This document shows, one piece after another, positions 1 to 9,335 of a stretch of DNA of 64,000 nucleotides. A program made the position numbers and the translations under genes. Each line of letters opens with the position of its first letter. Within the stretch, counting starts at the first letter, position 1. Origin of the DNA: Flavobacterium petrolei (GTDB lineage: Bacteria; Bacteroidota; Bacteroidia; Flavobacteriales; Flavobacteriaceae); contig NZ_QNVY02000005.1 in the NCBI RefSeq assembly GCF_003314435.2, forward strand, positions 62,001 to 126,000, read 5' to 3'. The notes under the pieces were generated by a model. The model made no database searches. It saw only the letters and a list, made by a program, of their open reading frames with translations, and was not told the origin of the DNA.

Positions 1-424
1 CAGTATTTTTTTTGACTTCACGACCAGAAATAGGAGAATAAGTTCTTCCAATTCTGGCAAAAAGCAATTTTACATAATCGTATATTTCGGTTGAAGTTCC
101 TACCGTAGAACGTGCATTTGTAGTATTCACCTTTTGTTCGATAGCAATCGCAGGAGCAATTCCTTTGATATATTCCACTTTTGGTTTGTCCAATCGTCCA
201 AGAAATTGTCTCGCATAAGACGATAAGCTCTCTACGTAGCGACGCTGCCCTTCGGCATATAAAGTATCAAAAGCCAAACTTGATTTTCCGGAACCCGAAA
301 GTCCTGTGATAACAACTAATTTATTTCGGGGAATCGCAACATCTACATTTTTTAGGTTATGTACTTGTGCGCCTTTTATGATGATATTTTTCTTTGGATC
401 TAATTTCGAAAGGTCAACTTGCAT
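1..424 (-). CDS. uvrA: UvrA, excinuclease ABC subunit A (5' part only)
   Basis: The reverse strand reads from an ATG at 424 through 141 codons to the window edge without a stop. The protein has the UvrA N-terminus: [20 protein letters not shown] is the first ABC Walker A region (about residues 42-61), followed by [16 protein letters not shown] and the UvrB-interaction start ([19 protein letters not shown]). UvrA is the damage-recognition ATPase of nucleotide excision repair; it loads UvrB on damaged DNA in the cytoplasm. The remaining ~800 residues lie left of the window. A TAnnTTTG element just upstream suits the ATG chosen. Identification is secure; only completeness is unknown. Confidence 0.97.
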   Translation of the reverse strand, partial: MQVDLSKLDPKKNIIIKGAQVHNLKNVDVAIPRNKLVVITGLSGSGKSSLAFDTLYAEGQRRYVESLSSYARQFLGRLDKPKVEYIKGIAPAIAIEQKVNTTNARSTVGTSTEIYDYVKLLFARIGRTYSPISGREVKKNT

Positions 425-441
425 AAAAATGATAATTTTTA

Positions 442-449
442 CAAAAGTA
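442..449 (-). promoter_or_regulatory. Bacteroidota -7 element for uvrA
   Basis: The reverse strand reads TACTTTTG, matching the flavobacterial -7 consensus TAnnTTTG, 17 bases before the uvrA ATG. No TTG lies at the ideal 17-23 spacing, so only the -7 half is supported. Confidence 0.4.
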
Positions 450-579
450 ATCAATTTTCAACTGACTAAAAGGATTCAACAAGTCACAAATATTGTTTAA
501 AAGGTCGTGTGAAATCTCTTTTTTCTTCTTGTATGGTTTTTATGTTTTCTATCCCGTAAATAAATACTAATTTTAGGTT

Positions 580-587
580 TATTTTTG
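580..587 (+). promoter_or_regulatory. Possible -7 element of the glucan-cluster regulator
   Basis: TATTTTTG fits TAnnTTTG and lies 23 bases before the TTG start of the propeller sensor. No well-spaced -33 TTG is visible, so this is tentative. Confidence 0.3.
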
Positions 588-610
588 AAAAAAATTAACA
601 ACAAGACCCT

Positions 611-3412
611 TTGAAAACAAAACTTTACTTTTTTCTTTTTTTAATATCCTTCTGTGCTTTTTCTCAAGAATTACCCCCAATTGTAAAATATGCATCTAGT
701 ATTTACGGTGCGGGAAATCAAAACTGGATGATTTCGCAGGATCAAAATCATTATGTTTTCTTTGCTAACAATGAAGGTTTATTAGAGTTCAACGGTTCTA
801 ATTGGGAGTTATATCCGTCACCAAACGAAACGATTGTTCGTTCTGTGAAAGTAATTGGAAATAAAATTTTTACGGGTTGTTATATGGAATTTGGTTTTTG
901 GACCCGACAACCAAATGGAAAACTAAAATACACGTCACTTAGCAAAACAATAAAAACTAAAATTCTTGATGATGAGCAATTTTGGAATATATTAAATTAT
1001 GATCAATGGATAATTTTCCAATCCTTGAACAGAATTTATATTTATGATACTAAAACGGGAGGTTTCAAAATTATTGCTCCAAAAAATAATATTACTAAGT
1101 CATTCCGTACCAAAAATGCAATCTACTTTCAAACACTAAACGAAGGATTTTTTGAAATAGAAAGTGGAAAAGCACGGTTAGTTTCCAATAATCCAATTTT
1201 GCAAAGCAATAAAATTGTCAATGTTTTTGCTATTGATGAAGGGCTTTTGATCCAATCACAATTAAATGGATTTTACAAGCTCATAGGAGGTGCTTTGACA
1301 AAGTTTTCTACTGAGGCTGATTCGGTATTAGCAGCCAGTAGTTTGTATAGCAGTCAAGTGCTTTCAGACGGAAGTTTTGCTTTGGGAACCGTTTCCAATG
1401 GGATATTTATTTTAAACAATAGCGGAAAAATTAAATATCACATCACTCAAAACAAAGGATTGACTAATAATACTGCGCTTTCTTTATATGAAGATGCTGA
1501 TAAAAATCTTTGGGTAGGATTAGACAACGGAATCAATTGCATTAATCTGCAATCTCCAATACAAAATTTTGTTGATGACACGGGAATTCTGGGGACGGTT
1601 TACACTTCAAAACTGTACAATGGAACTTTGTATGTAGGAACGAATCAAGGTCTATTTTATAAAAGTTATCAGAGTAAAGATGACTTCAAATTTGTAAATG
1701 GAACTAAAGGACAGGTTTGGTCATTGTTTGAACACGATGGGACGCTTTTTTGCGGTCACGATTCGGGGACATTTGTGATTGAAAATGCGGTAGCGAAAAA
1801 TATATTTTCAGCATCAGGAACATGGAAATTTGAAACTGTACCCAATCAAAAAGCACTTTTGCTTCAAGGGAATTATTACGGAATTTCAGTTTTGGAAAAA
1901 ACGAATAATCAGTGGAGCTTTAGAAACAAAATAGCCGGATTTGATTATTCTGCTAAATATTTTGAAATCACAAACGATTTGAATGTGTTCGTAAGTCATG
2001 AATACAAAGGCGTTTACAGACTGGAATTAGACAGTAAACTGTTGAAAACAAAGCCTTTTTTGAAATATAAAACACCTGCAAAAGGGAAAAATGCCAGTTT
2101 GACAAAGTTTAATAATAGCATTTATTATGCAAATAAAGGAGGTATTTTTAAATTGAATGAAAAGACAAAACAATTTAGTAAAGATACTTTGTTAAGTGCT
2201 GTTTTTGAAAAAGATGAATACACTTCTGGAAAACTGATTGTGGATAATTCCAACAAAATATGGTTGTTTTCAAAAAATTACATCCATTATTTTTCATTGA
2301 GTAAATTGAGTAATCAACTAAAGCAAAACGTGATTCCTATTCCAGCTTCGTTAACAAATTCGATGTTGGGCTATGAAAATATTACTCAAATTTCTAATTC
2401 TAATTATTTGATTGGAACCACTGACGGATATTATATTTTAAATCTTAACGAGTTGAGTTTTAAAAATCATAATGTCTCTATTTCCGCAATTAATACAAAT
2501 AAGCTTAATGAAAGCTCCGAAAATCGTTCGATTCTAGAAAAAGGTAGTTTTAAACATGATGATAATAATATTACTATCAATTATACGGTTCCTGAATTTA
2601 ATAAATACATTAATGCTGAATTTCAATATTTATTAGAAGGATTTCAAGATGATTGGAGTGAATGGAGTGCGAAATCAACGGTAAATTTTAAAAACCTTCC
2701 TCCTGGCGAATATACTTTTAAGGTCAGAGCTAAATTTGCTAATTCTACTCTGGAAGATATAGCGGTATATTCTTTTACGGTTGAAAAACCTTGGTATTTA
2801 ACTCATACTGCACTGTTAGTATATTTGATTTTTATAATGGTAATGGCTCGATTTATCCATAAGGCATATAAAAGTTACTATCAAAAACAAAAAGAAAAAC
2901 TGATAGAAGAGAATAATCTTTTATTGGAAATTAAAGAACTGGAGAACGAGCAGGAATTGATGCGGATTAGAAACGAACAACTTTCGCAAGATGTAGATGC
3001 CAAAAATAGAGAATTAGCATTTTCTACTATGAGTTTGAATAGTAAAAATGAGTTATTGGCGTTCATTAAAGATGATTTAAAGAAAACACCAGATGATGGG
3101 AACAGAAGTATAAAATCTGTCATTTCTACAATTAACAAGAACATTACAGAAGGCGATAGTTGGAGTGTTTTTAAGGAAGCTTTTGACAACGCAGATAAAG
3201 ACTTTTTGAAAAAGATGAAAGCTGCTCATCCTTCGTTAACACCAAACGATTTGAGATTATGTGCCTACCTGAGGTTAAATCTTTCCTCGAAAGAAGTGGC
3301 TCCTTTGTTAAACATTTCAGTACGAAGTGTCGAAATAAAAAGATATCGTTTGCGTAAAAAAATGGAATTAACGCATGAACAAGGGCTTGTTGAGTACATA
3401 TTAGCTGTATAG
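611..3412 (+). CDS. Membrane propeller/Y_Y_Y sensor with C-terminal HTH (glucan-cluster regulator)
   Basis: A 933-residue one-protein sensor. It starts at TTG; no ATG with a signal peptide is available, and the first residues (MKTKLYFFLFLISFCAFSQ) form a clean SPI signal. Residues ~20-640 are a two-component-regulator-type beta-propeller (repeated phrases such as NKNLWVGLDNGI). Residues ~645-720 are a Y_Y_Y domain, ~734-755 a membrane helix, ~755-800 a coiled coil, and ~877-925 a LuxR-like HTH (LSSKEVAPLLNISVRSVEIK). There is no histidine kinase or receiver domain, so signalling would be direct from periplasmic ligand to cytoplasmic DNA binding. Proteins of this layout commonly sit next to polysaccharide loci in Flavobacteriia. 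The downstream glucan genes make it the probable activator; this is inference from position. Confidence 0.85.
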   Translation: MKTKLYFFLFLISFCAFSQELPPIVKYASSIYGAGNQNWMISQDQNHYVFFANNEGLLEFNGSNWELYPSPNETIVRSVKVIGNKIFTGCYMEFGFWTRQPNGKLKYTSLSKTIKTKILDDEQFWNILNYDQWIIFQSLNRIYIYDTKTGGFKIIAPKNNITKSFRTKNAIYFQTLNEGFFEIESGKARLVSNNPILQSNKIVNVFAIDEGLLIQSQLNGFYKLIGGALTKFSTEADSVLAASSLYSSQVLSDGSFALGTVSNGIFILNNSGKIKYHITQNKGLTNNTALSLYEDADKNLWVGLDNGINCINLQSPIQNFVDDTGILGTVYTSKLYNGTLYVGTNQGLFYKSYQSKDDFKFVNGTKGQVWSLFEHDGTLFCGHDSGTFVIENAVAKNIFSASGTWKFETVPNQKALLLQGNYYGISVLEKTNNQWSFRNKIAGFDYSAKYFEITNDLNVFVSHEYKGVYRLELDSKLLKTKPFLKYKTPAKGKNASLTKFNNSIYYANKGGIFKLNEKTKQFSKDTLLSAVFEKDEYTSGKLIVDNSNKIWLFSKNYIHYFSLSKLSNQLKQNVIPIPASLTNSMLGYENITQISNSNYLIGTTDGYYILNLNELSFKNHNVSISAINTNKLNESSENRSILEKGSFKHDDNNITINYTVPEFNKYINAEFQYLLEGFQDDWSEWSAKSTVNFKNLPPGEYTFKVRAKFANSTLEDIAVYSFTVEKPWYLTHTALLVYLIFIMVMARFIHKAYKSYYQKQKEKLIEENNLLLEIKELENEQELMRIRNEQLSQDVDAKNRELAFSTMSLNSKNELLAFIKDDLKKTPDDGNRSIKSVISTINKNITEGDSWSVFKEAFDNADKDFLKKMKAAHPSLTPNDLRLCAYLRLNLSSKEVAPLLNISVRSVEIKRYRLRKKMELTHEQGLVEYILAV

Positions 3413-3446
3413 TTTTCTTCAATTCCCTCAAATAGAACTATACATT

Positions 3447-3481
3447 ACCACAACATTAACGTTATTGTTGTGGTTTTTTTG
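3447..3481 (+). terminator. Rho-independent terminator after the sensor gene
   Basis: CCACAACA (3448-3455) pairs with TGTTGTGG (3466-3473), with a partly self-complementary loop and a run of seven T. It separates the regulator from the glucan genes. Confidence 0.85.
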
Positions 3482-3888
3482 TTTTGTAGAAAAAACGGTT
3501 ATCACAATTTCTTCTTAATTTTCAATGCTTTTTTAAGTATTGTAAATTAAATAGTGAATTTTTTGCATTGTATGTTTTTTGTTGAGGTTCTTTTTGATTT
3601 ATTATTAGTGTTTCCGATTAATTTTATAATATCATAAAAAGCCAAAAAATGAAGAAACCAATTTACATTAGTACTTACTTATTATTGAAGACAAGTTATT
3701 GTCTTTATAAACCAATATTGATAAATAGAAAGTAGTCCAATTCGTTAAGACTTTTTGCAATTCGGATTAATATAAAAATGTAAGCAAGAAACTATAAGTG
3801 AAATATGATTTATACTTTATTTGCTCATTACACTAAAATAATTATCGTTCAATAATTTTTGAAAGAATCAAATTAAATTTATTAAAAT
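3482..3888. other. 407-bp leader/intergenic region before the glucan genes
   Basis: No supported gene. A 28-codon reading frame (3649-3735) starts with MKKPIYIST but matches no family I recognise. The very AT-rich last 250 bases should hold the promoter of the glucan operon, but no exact TTG/TAnnTTTG pair was found. This is where a SusC/SusD pair would often stand in such loci; none is present. Confidence 0.5.
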
Positions 3889-6800
3889 ATGAAAATCAAT
3901 ATTCTAAGATTACTATTTTTCTTAATAACAACAACTGTTTTTGCACAGTCTAATAACGTCTCGGTCGTTTCTAACGAGAAGGGAATGAAATTAGTTGTTG
4001 ATGGAAAAGATTTTATGATCAACGGTATGAACTGGGATTATTATCCTATTGGGACTAATTTTTCCTATAGTCTATGGAAACAACCAGATGATGTTATTAA
4101 AGCTGCTCTTGACTCTGAAATGGGTTTATTGAAAAACATGGGAGTTAATGTAATTCGTCAATACACGGGTGTCCAACCAAAATGGATTCAATATATTTAT
4201 GAAAAATATGGTATTTATACTATGCTTAACCATTCTTTTGGACGTTACGGACTAACTCTAAATGGAAATTGGGTGCCTAACACCGAATATTCTGATTCTA
4301 GAACTCGTAAATTACTTTTGAAAGAAACTAAAGAGATGGTTCAAGAATATAAAAATACTCCAGGACTTTTATTATTTTTATTAGGAAATGAAAATAACTA
4401 TGGTCTTTTTTGGGATGGTGCAGAAACGGAAAATATTCCGTTAGAAGATCGAAAATCTACTGTAAGAGCACATTCATTATATAAGCTTTTCAATGAAGCT
4501 GTTTTAGAAATGAAACAAATTGATGCTTCACATCCTATCGCGATTTGTAATGGAGACTTATTATTTTTAGACATCATTAAAACGGAATGTCCGGACATTG
4601 ACATTTTAGGTACTAATATGTATCGTGGTGTTTCTTTTGGTGATGCTTTTGCAAAAGTTAAAAATGAAATTAATAAGCCTATTTTATTTACAGAATTTGG
4701 TGCAGATGCATTTAATACCATTAATAATACTGAGGATCAAAAGTCTCAGGCATATTACATGGTTGGGAACTGGAAAGAAATTTATGAAAATGCAGCAGGA
4801 ATTGGTAAAGCGGGAAATTCACTTGGCGGTTTTACATTTCAATTTAGTGATGGTTGGTGGAAATATGGTCAAACTAAAAATCTAGACATCCATGATAATA
4901 ATGCCTCTTGGTCGAATGGAGGATACTCATTGGATTTAGAAGGTACTAATAATAATATGAATGAAGAGTGGTTTGGTATTTGTGCCAAAGGACCAACAAA
5001 TGAACGTGGCTTATATGATCTTTATCCACGTGCAGCTTATTATGCATTGAAGCAAGCACATAATGTAAATCCATACGCTTCAGGCGAAAATCTTGAGAGC
5101 ATACAAAATTCTTTTGCAAATATTGAGTTAATGGATGCTGTTTTAAAAGCTCGTGGAGATAAAGCTGCGTTGTTGGGTGGTGGTAGCGAAAAAATTCGTA
5201 TTAGTAATATGAGAGCTGAGTTTACTACATTTAATACTGGTGGAAGTTTAATTACAACTCCGAAAACTGCAGATCCTGAATCAACTGTTTATCCTAAAAA
5301 ACTTGGATTTGACCACATGCAATCCTTTTTTGTAGGAGTTGAAGGTAATCCTTCTTCAAATATGCGTGCTAATGTCAATTTCAGTATACTTGGCAATGTC
5401 GCTGAAAATCCAATTGATGAAGTTTTTTATGAAAACCGTGGTCGTAGTAGAACTGTATTAACTGATAATGGTCCCCTTTTATTAGATGATATAAATAGAG
5501 TTAAAGTTTACAATGCAAGTTACACTTGGGATGCAAAAGATTTTGAATTAAGAGGTTTCTACAGGACAGGCCATTATCATTGGGGTTACGAAGGCGATTT
5601 TTTTGGGTTGTATCCTGAGGCAAATTATGGAGCAAATTTAGATATTTATAATGGAGAAACTTCTGGTTTTGAAATTGATGGTAAAAGAGCATTAAAAGGT
5701 TTTAAAGCTGCTTTCGGACCACAATTATGGTGGGGTGCAAATCCAGCAGTTCTATTGAAATATGCTACAAAACTTGGTAGGTTTGATCTTGCGGGTATTT
5801 ATCATGAAGATATTGCTGATGCTCCGGAAGCTGTTTCATCAATTGCGGTTCCACTACCTAAAACAAGAAGACTTTCTATTTATTCAAAAACTAAATTTGG
5901 AGATTTAGGTGTTGAGCTTGGTGCTATTTGGGGAGGACAACCATTAAATGGTAGAAGATTTCAATTTGCTGAAGGACAACCAGGAAATTATGTAATTTAT
6001 ACTGATGAAGTTAAATCAACTGATAATTGGGGAGGAAAAGCTAAATTAACGTATTCCAAAGGTTCATTCAATTGGTACGGACAAGCTGCAGCTATGGGCT
6101 TAGTCGCTAATGGTGGTGCTGATTATACCAGAACATTTACCGGCTGGAGATTAAAAGACAGTGGAAGTGGAAACCAAGTAAATGTTCTTTCCGGATTTAC
6201 TTATACCACTGGAAATTTCCAAATTGCTCCAAACTTTTTGTGGCAAAAACCAATTGTGGCGGCTATGCCAAATGATGTGCAAGCGCCAGGAAGATTACGA
6301 AATATTCAAGATGATCCATTTGCTGTAAGAGGAAATAGAGAAACAGTGGGAGGAGAATTATTGCTGACTTATGATCCAACACCTGCGACTTGGATGTATG
6401 AATGGGATAATGACATGACTGAGGACGCTAAGTTTGCAGTAAGTACCGGATTTGTATTTCGTCATTTACCAACTACTCAAGATGCTGCTGTTGGAATTCT
6501 TGCTGATGGGCGACAAACGTTTGCTTTTCCTACTTCGGCTCCTGCACATGACTTATGGGAATCAAATACACGTATAGTTTCTAAGTTAACTCCGGATTTT
6601 GGATTAATAGGTAATATTTACTTTGGAAATGCGCAAGCAAATGGTGGTGATGCTAGATTAGTGGAGCGTCTGGGAGGTGACATACGAGTTATCTATAATA
6701 AATCGAAATTAGTTAGTTCTATAAAACTTAATGATTGGGGACCATTTGATTATCATCGAGATTTTAACTTGACGTATCCTTTGCAGTTGATGCTAGATTT

Positions 6801-7014
6801 ATCTACTTCAGTAGGAAAGCCTAATTGGTTTATATTACCTGATACTAAAATTGGTATTCGTGGAACGTGGCGTACACTTGATCAATATTCTCCACGCTAC
6901 CTTCCAAATGTTGCTGATGAATTTGCCACTTCACCGATAATAAGTCCAGTAGGATTCCCTAACGGAAATGAATGGGAAATTAGAACATACATACATATTA
7001 ATATTGGAAAATAA
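3889..7014 (+). CDS. Clan-A (GH2/GH5-like TIM-barrel) glycosidase fused to a C-terminal outer-membrane beta-barrel-like region
   Basis: 1041 residues with an SPI signal (cleavage after FAQ, residue 20). Residues ~25-395 form a TIM-barrel glycosidase of the clan-A type. The acid/base is probably E168 in LLGNENN and the nucleophile E269 in ILFTEFGADA; both sit after strand-like stretches, as in GH2/GH5 relatives. From about residue 430 to the end the protein becomes a long series of alternating amphipathic, aromatic-rich strands (for example RTGHYHWGYEGDFFG) ending in IRTYIHINIGK, which reads like a porin-type barrel rather than an Ig or CBM domain. This predicts an enzyme anchored by its own barrel in the outer membrane. 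It is the first gene of the glucan cluster, 12 bp before the next lipoprotein gene. The glycosidase half is well supported; the barrel and the exact GH family are inferred. Confidence 0.75.
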   Translation: MKINILRLLFFLITTTVFAQSNNVSVVSNEKGMKLVVDGKDFMINGMNWDYYPIGTNFSYSLWKQPDDVIKAALDSEMGLLKNMGVNVIRQYTGVQPKWIQYIYEKYGIYTMLNHSFGRYGLTLNGNWVPNTEYSDSRTRKLLLKETKEMVQEYKNTPGLLLFLLGNENNYGLFWDGAETENIPLEDRKSTVRAHSLYKLFNEAVLEMKQIDASHPIAICNGDLLFLDIIKTECPDIDILGTNMYRGVSFGDAFAKVKNEINKPILFTEFGADAFNTINNTEDQKSQAYYMVGNWKEIYENAAGIGKAGNSLGGFTFQFSDGWWKYGQTKNLDIHDNNASWSNGGYSLDLEGTNNNMNEEWFGICAKGPTNERGLYDLYPRAAYYALKQAHNVNPYASGENLESIQNSFANIELMDAVLKARGDKAALLGGGSEKIRISNMRAEFTTFNTGGSLITTPKTADPESTVYPKKLGFDHMQSFFVGVEGNPSSNMRANVNFSILGNVAENPIDEVFYENRGRSRTVLTDNGPLLLDDINRVKVYNASYTWDAKDFELRGFYRTGHYHWGYEGDFFGLYPEANYGANLDIYNGETSGFEIDGKRALKGFKAAFGPQLWWGANPAVLLKYATKLGRFDLAGIYHEDIADAPEAVSSIAVPLPKTRRLSIYSKTKFGDLGVELGAIWGGQPLNGRRFQFAEGQPGNYVIYTDEVKSTDNWGGKAKLTYSKGSFNWYGQAAAMGLVANGGADYTRTFTGWRLKDSGSGNQVNVLSGFTYTTGNFQIAPNFLWQKPIVAAMPNDVQAPGRLRNIQDDPFAVRGNRETVGGELLLTYDPTPATWMYEWDNDMTEDAKFAVSTGFVFRHLPTTQDAAVGILADGRQTFAFPTSAPAHDLWESNTRIVSKLTPDFGLIGNIYFGNAQANGGDARLVERLGGDIRVIYNKSKLVSSIKLNDWGPFDYHRDFNLTYPLQLMLDLSTSVGKPNWFILPDTKIGIRGTWRTLDQYSPRYLPNVADEFATSPIISPVGFPNGNEWEIRTYIHINIGK

Positions 7015-7026
7015 TAAAAATAAAAT

Positions 7027-8433
7027 ATGAAAAAGAGTAACTATAGAGATTCAAAAATCATATTCCTACTGGGATTGATACTCATTGTAACAGTTGGATG
7101 TGAGAGAGAGCTTTCCGATGATGTTGAGTTTGCAACGTTTCCTAAAACAGCTGAAGTTTTTATCGATGGTTTTAGTGGAGGTTTAAATTATTTCCCCTTT
7201 AGTGGTTCAAAAGCAAATGCATTTACAGTAGACCAAGAGGTAAAATATAAAGGTACGGCATCAATGCGATTTGACGTTCCTACAGTAGGTGATCCTAATG
7301 GTGCCTTTGCAGGGGCAATTTTTCCGGATGCTACGGGACGTGATTTATCGGATTATGATGCATTGACTTTTTGGATTAAATCCACACAAGCAGCAACGTT
7401 AAATGAAGTGGGTCTTGGGAATGATTTTGGGGCGAATAAATATTTAGTCACAATGACTAATGTTCCTTTATCTACAAATTGGACTAAAGTTATAATTCCT
7501 ATACCTGATGCTACTAAATTGACGCTTGAAAAGGGGATGTTTTGGTATGCTGAAGGAGCTGAGAATGGTAATGGATATACTTTTTGGATTGATGAATTGA
7601 AATATGAAAAATTAGGGACTGTTGCACAGCCAAAACCTGCTATTTTTAATGGTGTTGATAAAAAGGAAAATAGTTTCATTGGTTCAAATGTTACAATTGA
7701 TGGTCTGACTCAAACTTATAATTTGGCTTCGGGTATAAATCAAACTGTTTTGGCAGCACCTTCTTACTTTAAATTTAGTTCCTCAAATGTTGAGGTTGCA
7801 AGAGTTAGTGAGTTAGGAATCGTTACAATTGTTGGATTTGGTACAGCCAAAATAACCGCTGCTGTAGCAGGTGTTAAAGCGACAGGTTCCTTGACAATTG
7901 AAGCTTCTGGTGGTTTTGGTTCTGCACCTGTGCCAACTCAAGCAGCAGCTAATGTAATATCGTTGTTTAGCAATGCTTATACAAATGTACCAGTTGATTT
8001 TTTCAATGGATTGTACGATGGTTCAACAACTAAAACGTCTGATATAAAAGTTGGTTTTGATAATTTTAAATATTATTCGGATTTAAATTATGTGGGTATT
8101 GAGTTTAAAAATCCTGCAATAAATGCGACAACAATGGGTTTTCTTCATTTAGATATTTGGACCGCAGATACAACAAATACGCCTTTTATAGTCAAAATAA
8201 GAGATAGAGGCGCTAATGGTGTAATTGATACCAATGTTTTTACAGGAGGACCAACTGTAGATGATAAAGAAATATCATATACAGTTCCAGCAAATCAAAT
8301 AACTCCTGGACAATGGATTTCAATAAACATTCCGTTAACTGGTGATATTGCTTCGCAAAAGGGAAATTTAGCACAAATTGTTTTTGTAGGCGATATAAAT
8401 TTTTTACTTGATAATCTATATTTCTATAAATAA
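7027..8433 (+). CDS. Glycan-binding lipoprotein with CBM-like and Big_2 Ig-like domains
   Basis: 468 residues with an SPII signal ending LILIVTVGC (lipid-modified Cys at 25). Residues ~40-195 form a jelly-roll CBM-like module (…SMRFDVPTVGD…, …YTFWIDELKYEKLG). Residues ~200-295 look like a bacterial Ig-like Big_2 domain (SSSNVEVARVSELGIVTIVGFGTAKITA). Residues ~305-468 form a second jelly-roll ending in FLLDNLYFYK. No catalytic motif is visible. By position between a glycosidase and a GH16 it is probably a surface glucan-binding protein that works with them. Relatives are sometimes labelled as GH16, which the sequence does not support here. Confidence 0.7.
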   Translation: MKKSNYRDSKIIFLLGLILIVTVGCERELSDDVEFATFPKTAEVFIDGFSGGLNYFPFSGSKANAFTVDQEVKYKGTASMRFDVPTVGDPNGAFAGAIFPDATGRDLSDYDALTFWIKSTQAATLNEVGLGNDFGANKYLVTMTNVPLSTNWTKVIIPIPDATKLTLEKGMFWYAEGAENGNGYTFWIDELKYEKLGTVAQPKPAIFNGVDKKENSFIGSNVTIDGLTQTYNLASGINQTVLAAPSYFKFSSSNVEVARVSELGIVTIVGFGTAKITAAVAGVKATGSLTIEASGGFGSAPVPTQAAANVISLFSNAYTNVPVDFFNGLYDGSTTKTSDIKVGFDNFKYYSDLNYVGIEFKNPAINATTMGFLHLDIWTADTTNTPFIVKIRDRGANGVIDTNVFTGGPTVDDKEISYTVPANQITPGQWISINIPLTGDIASQKGNLAQIVFVGDINFLLDNLYFYK

Positions 8434-8468
8434 TTTATTGGTTTTAATAAATAATAAAAACACTTAAG

Positions 8469-9308
8469 ATGAATAAAATAAATCAACTTAAAATAAGAGC
8501 ACGACAATTATCCATAATACCTTTTTATGTAGTTTTTTCCTTTTTTGTGTTCCCTAGTTGTTCAACTGATGAGAAGCAAACGGTAGCAACATTTAATAAT
8601 TTGGTAATGTCTGATGAGTTTGATGTTAATGGTAAACCAAACAGCGAAATTTGGAATTATGATATCGGAACTGGAAACAATGGTTGGGGAAATGGGGAGT
8701 TGCAATACTATACAGATCGCACTGAGAATGTAACAGTACAAAATGGCGTTCTGCTTATTACTGCAAGAAAAGAATCTTTTAATGGTTCTTCCTATACTTC
8801 TGCAAGATTGTTGACTAAAGGTAAATTTGAACAAGCTTACGGTCGGTACGAAGCCCGTATAAGAGTGCCTTATGGCCAAGGGATATGGCCGGCTTTTTGG
8901 TTATTAGGTGCTAATTCCGATACTGTTATTTGGCCACAATGTGGCGAAATAGACATTATGGAATATCGCGGACAAAATCCCACAACAATTTTAGGAACAG
9001 TCCATGGTCCAGGTTATTCAGGAGGAAATTCAATATCAAAAAGTTATAATCTTTTAAATGATCGTTTTGATACTGGTTTTCATGTCTATGGCATAGAGTG
9101 GGGACCTGAATATATTAACTTCTATGTAGATGATGTGTTATATAATCAAATTACACCTAGTGATGTGACAGGCGAATGGGTGTTTGACAAACCTTTTTAC
9201 ATCATCATTAATTTGGCTGTAGGAGGCTCTTTTGTTGGTTCTCCAAATAGCGAAACGGTCTTTCCACAAACTATGTTAATAGATTACGTAAGAGTTTACA
9301 AAAAATAA
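8469..9308 (+). CDS. GH16 endo-beta-glucanase lipoprotein (laminarinase type)
   Basis: 279 residues. The SPII signal has its lipobox Cys at 31 (FVFPSC), so the enzyme is membrane- or surface-anchored. The GH16 core spans ~45-278 with the catalytic signature EIDIME (E160 nucleophile, D162, E165 acid/base), preceded by GQGIWPAFWLLG and followed by HVYGIEWGPEYINFYVDD. The extra Met in EIDIME is the beta-bulge type typical of laminarinases. It should cleave beta-1,3 (or mixed 1,3/1,4) glucan internally. It lies 35 bp after the CBM lipoprotein and 27 bp before the PKD lipoprotein. Substrate is inferred from family and context. Confidence 0.92.
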   Translation: MNKINQLKIRARQLSIIPFYVVFSFFVFPSCSTDEKQTVATFNNLVMSDEFDVNGKPNSEIWNYDIGTGNNGWGNGELQYYTDRTENVTVQNGVLLITARKESFNGSSYTSARLLTKGKFEQAYGRYEARIRVPYGQGIWPAFWLLGANSDTVIWPQCGEIDIMEYRGQNPTTILGTVHGPGYSGGNSISKSYNLLNDRFDTGFHVYGIEWGPEYINFYVDDVLYNQITPSDVTGEWVFDKPFYIIINLAVGGSFVGSPNSETVFPQTMLIDYVRVYKK

Positions 9309-9335
9309 CACCAATTAACCCAAAATATAATAATT

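Noticed and set aside
3649..3735. 28-codon ORF (starts MKKPIYIST) in the leader of the glucan genes
   Set aside because: Too short, no signal-peptide or family match, no ribosome-site support. It could be a remnant of a lost gene but nothing proves it.
3889..7014. Calling the 1041-aa protein a plain GH2 beta-galactosidase
   Set aside because: Only the TIM barrel resembles GH2; the sandwich domains of GH2 are absent and the C-terminus is strand-rich and barrel-like.
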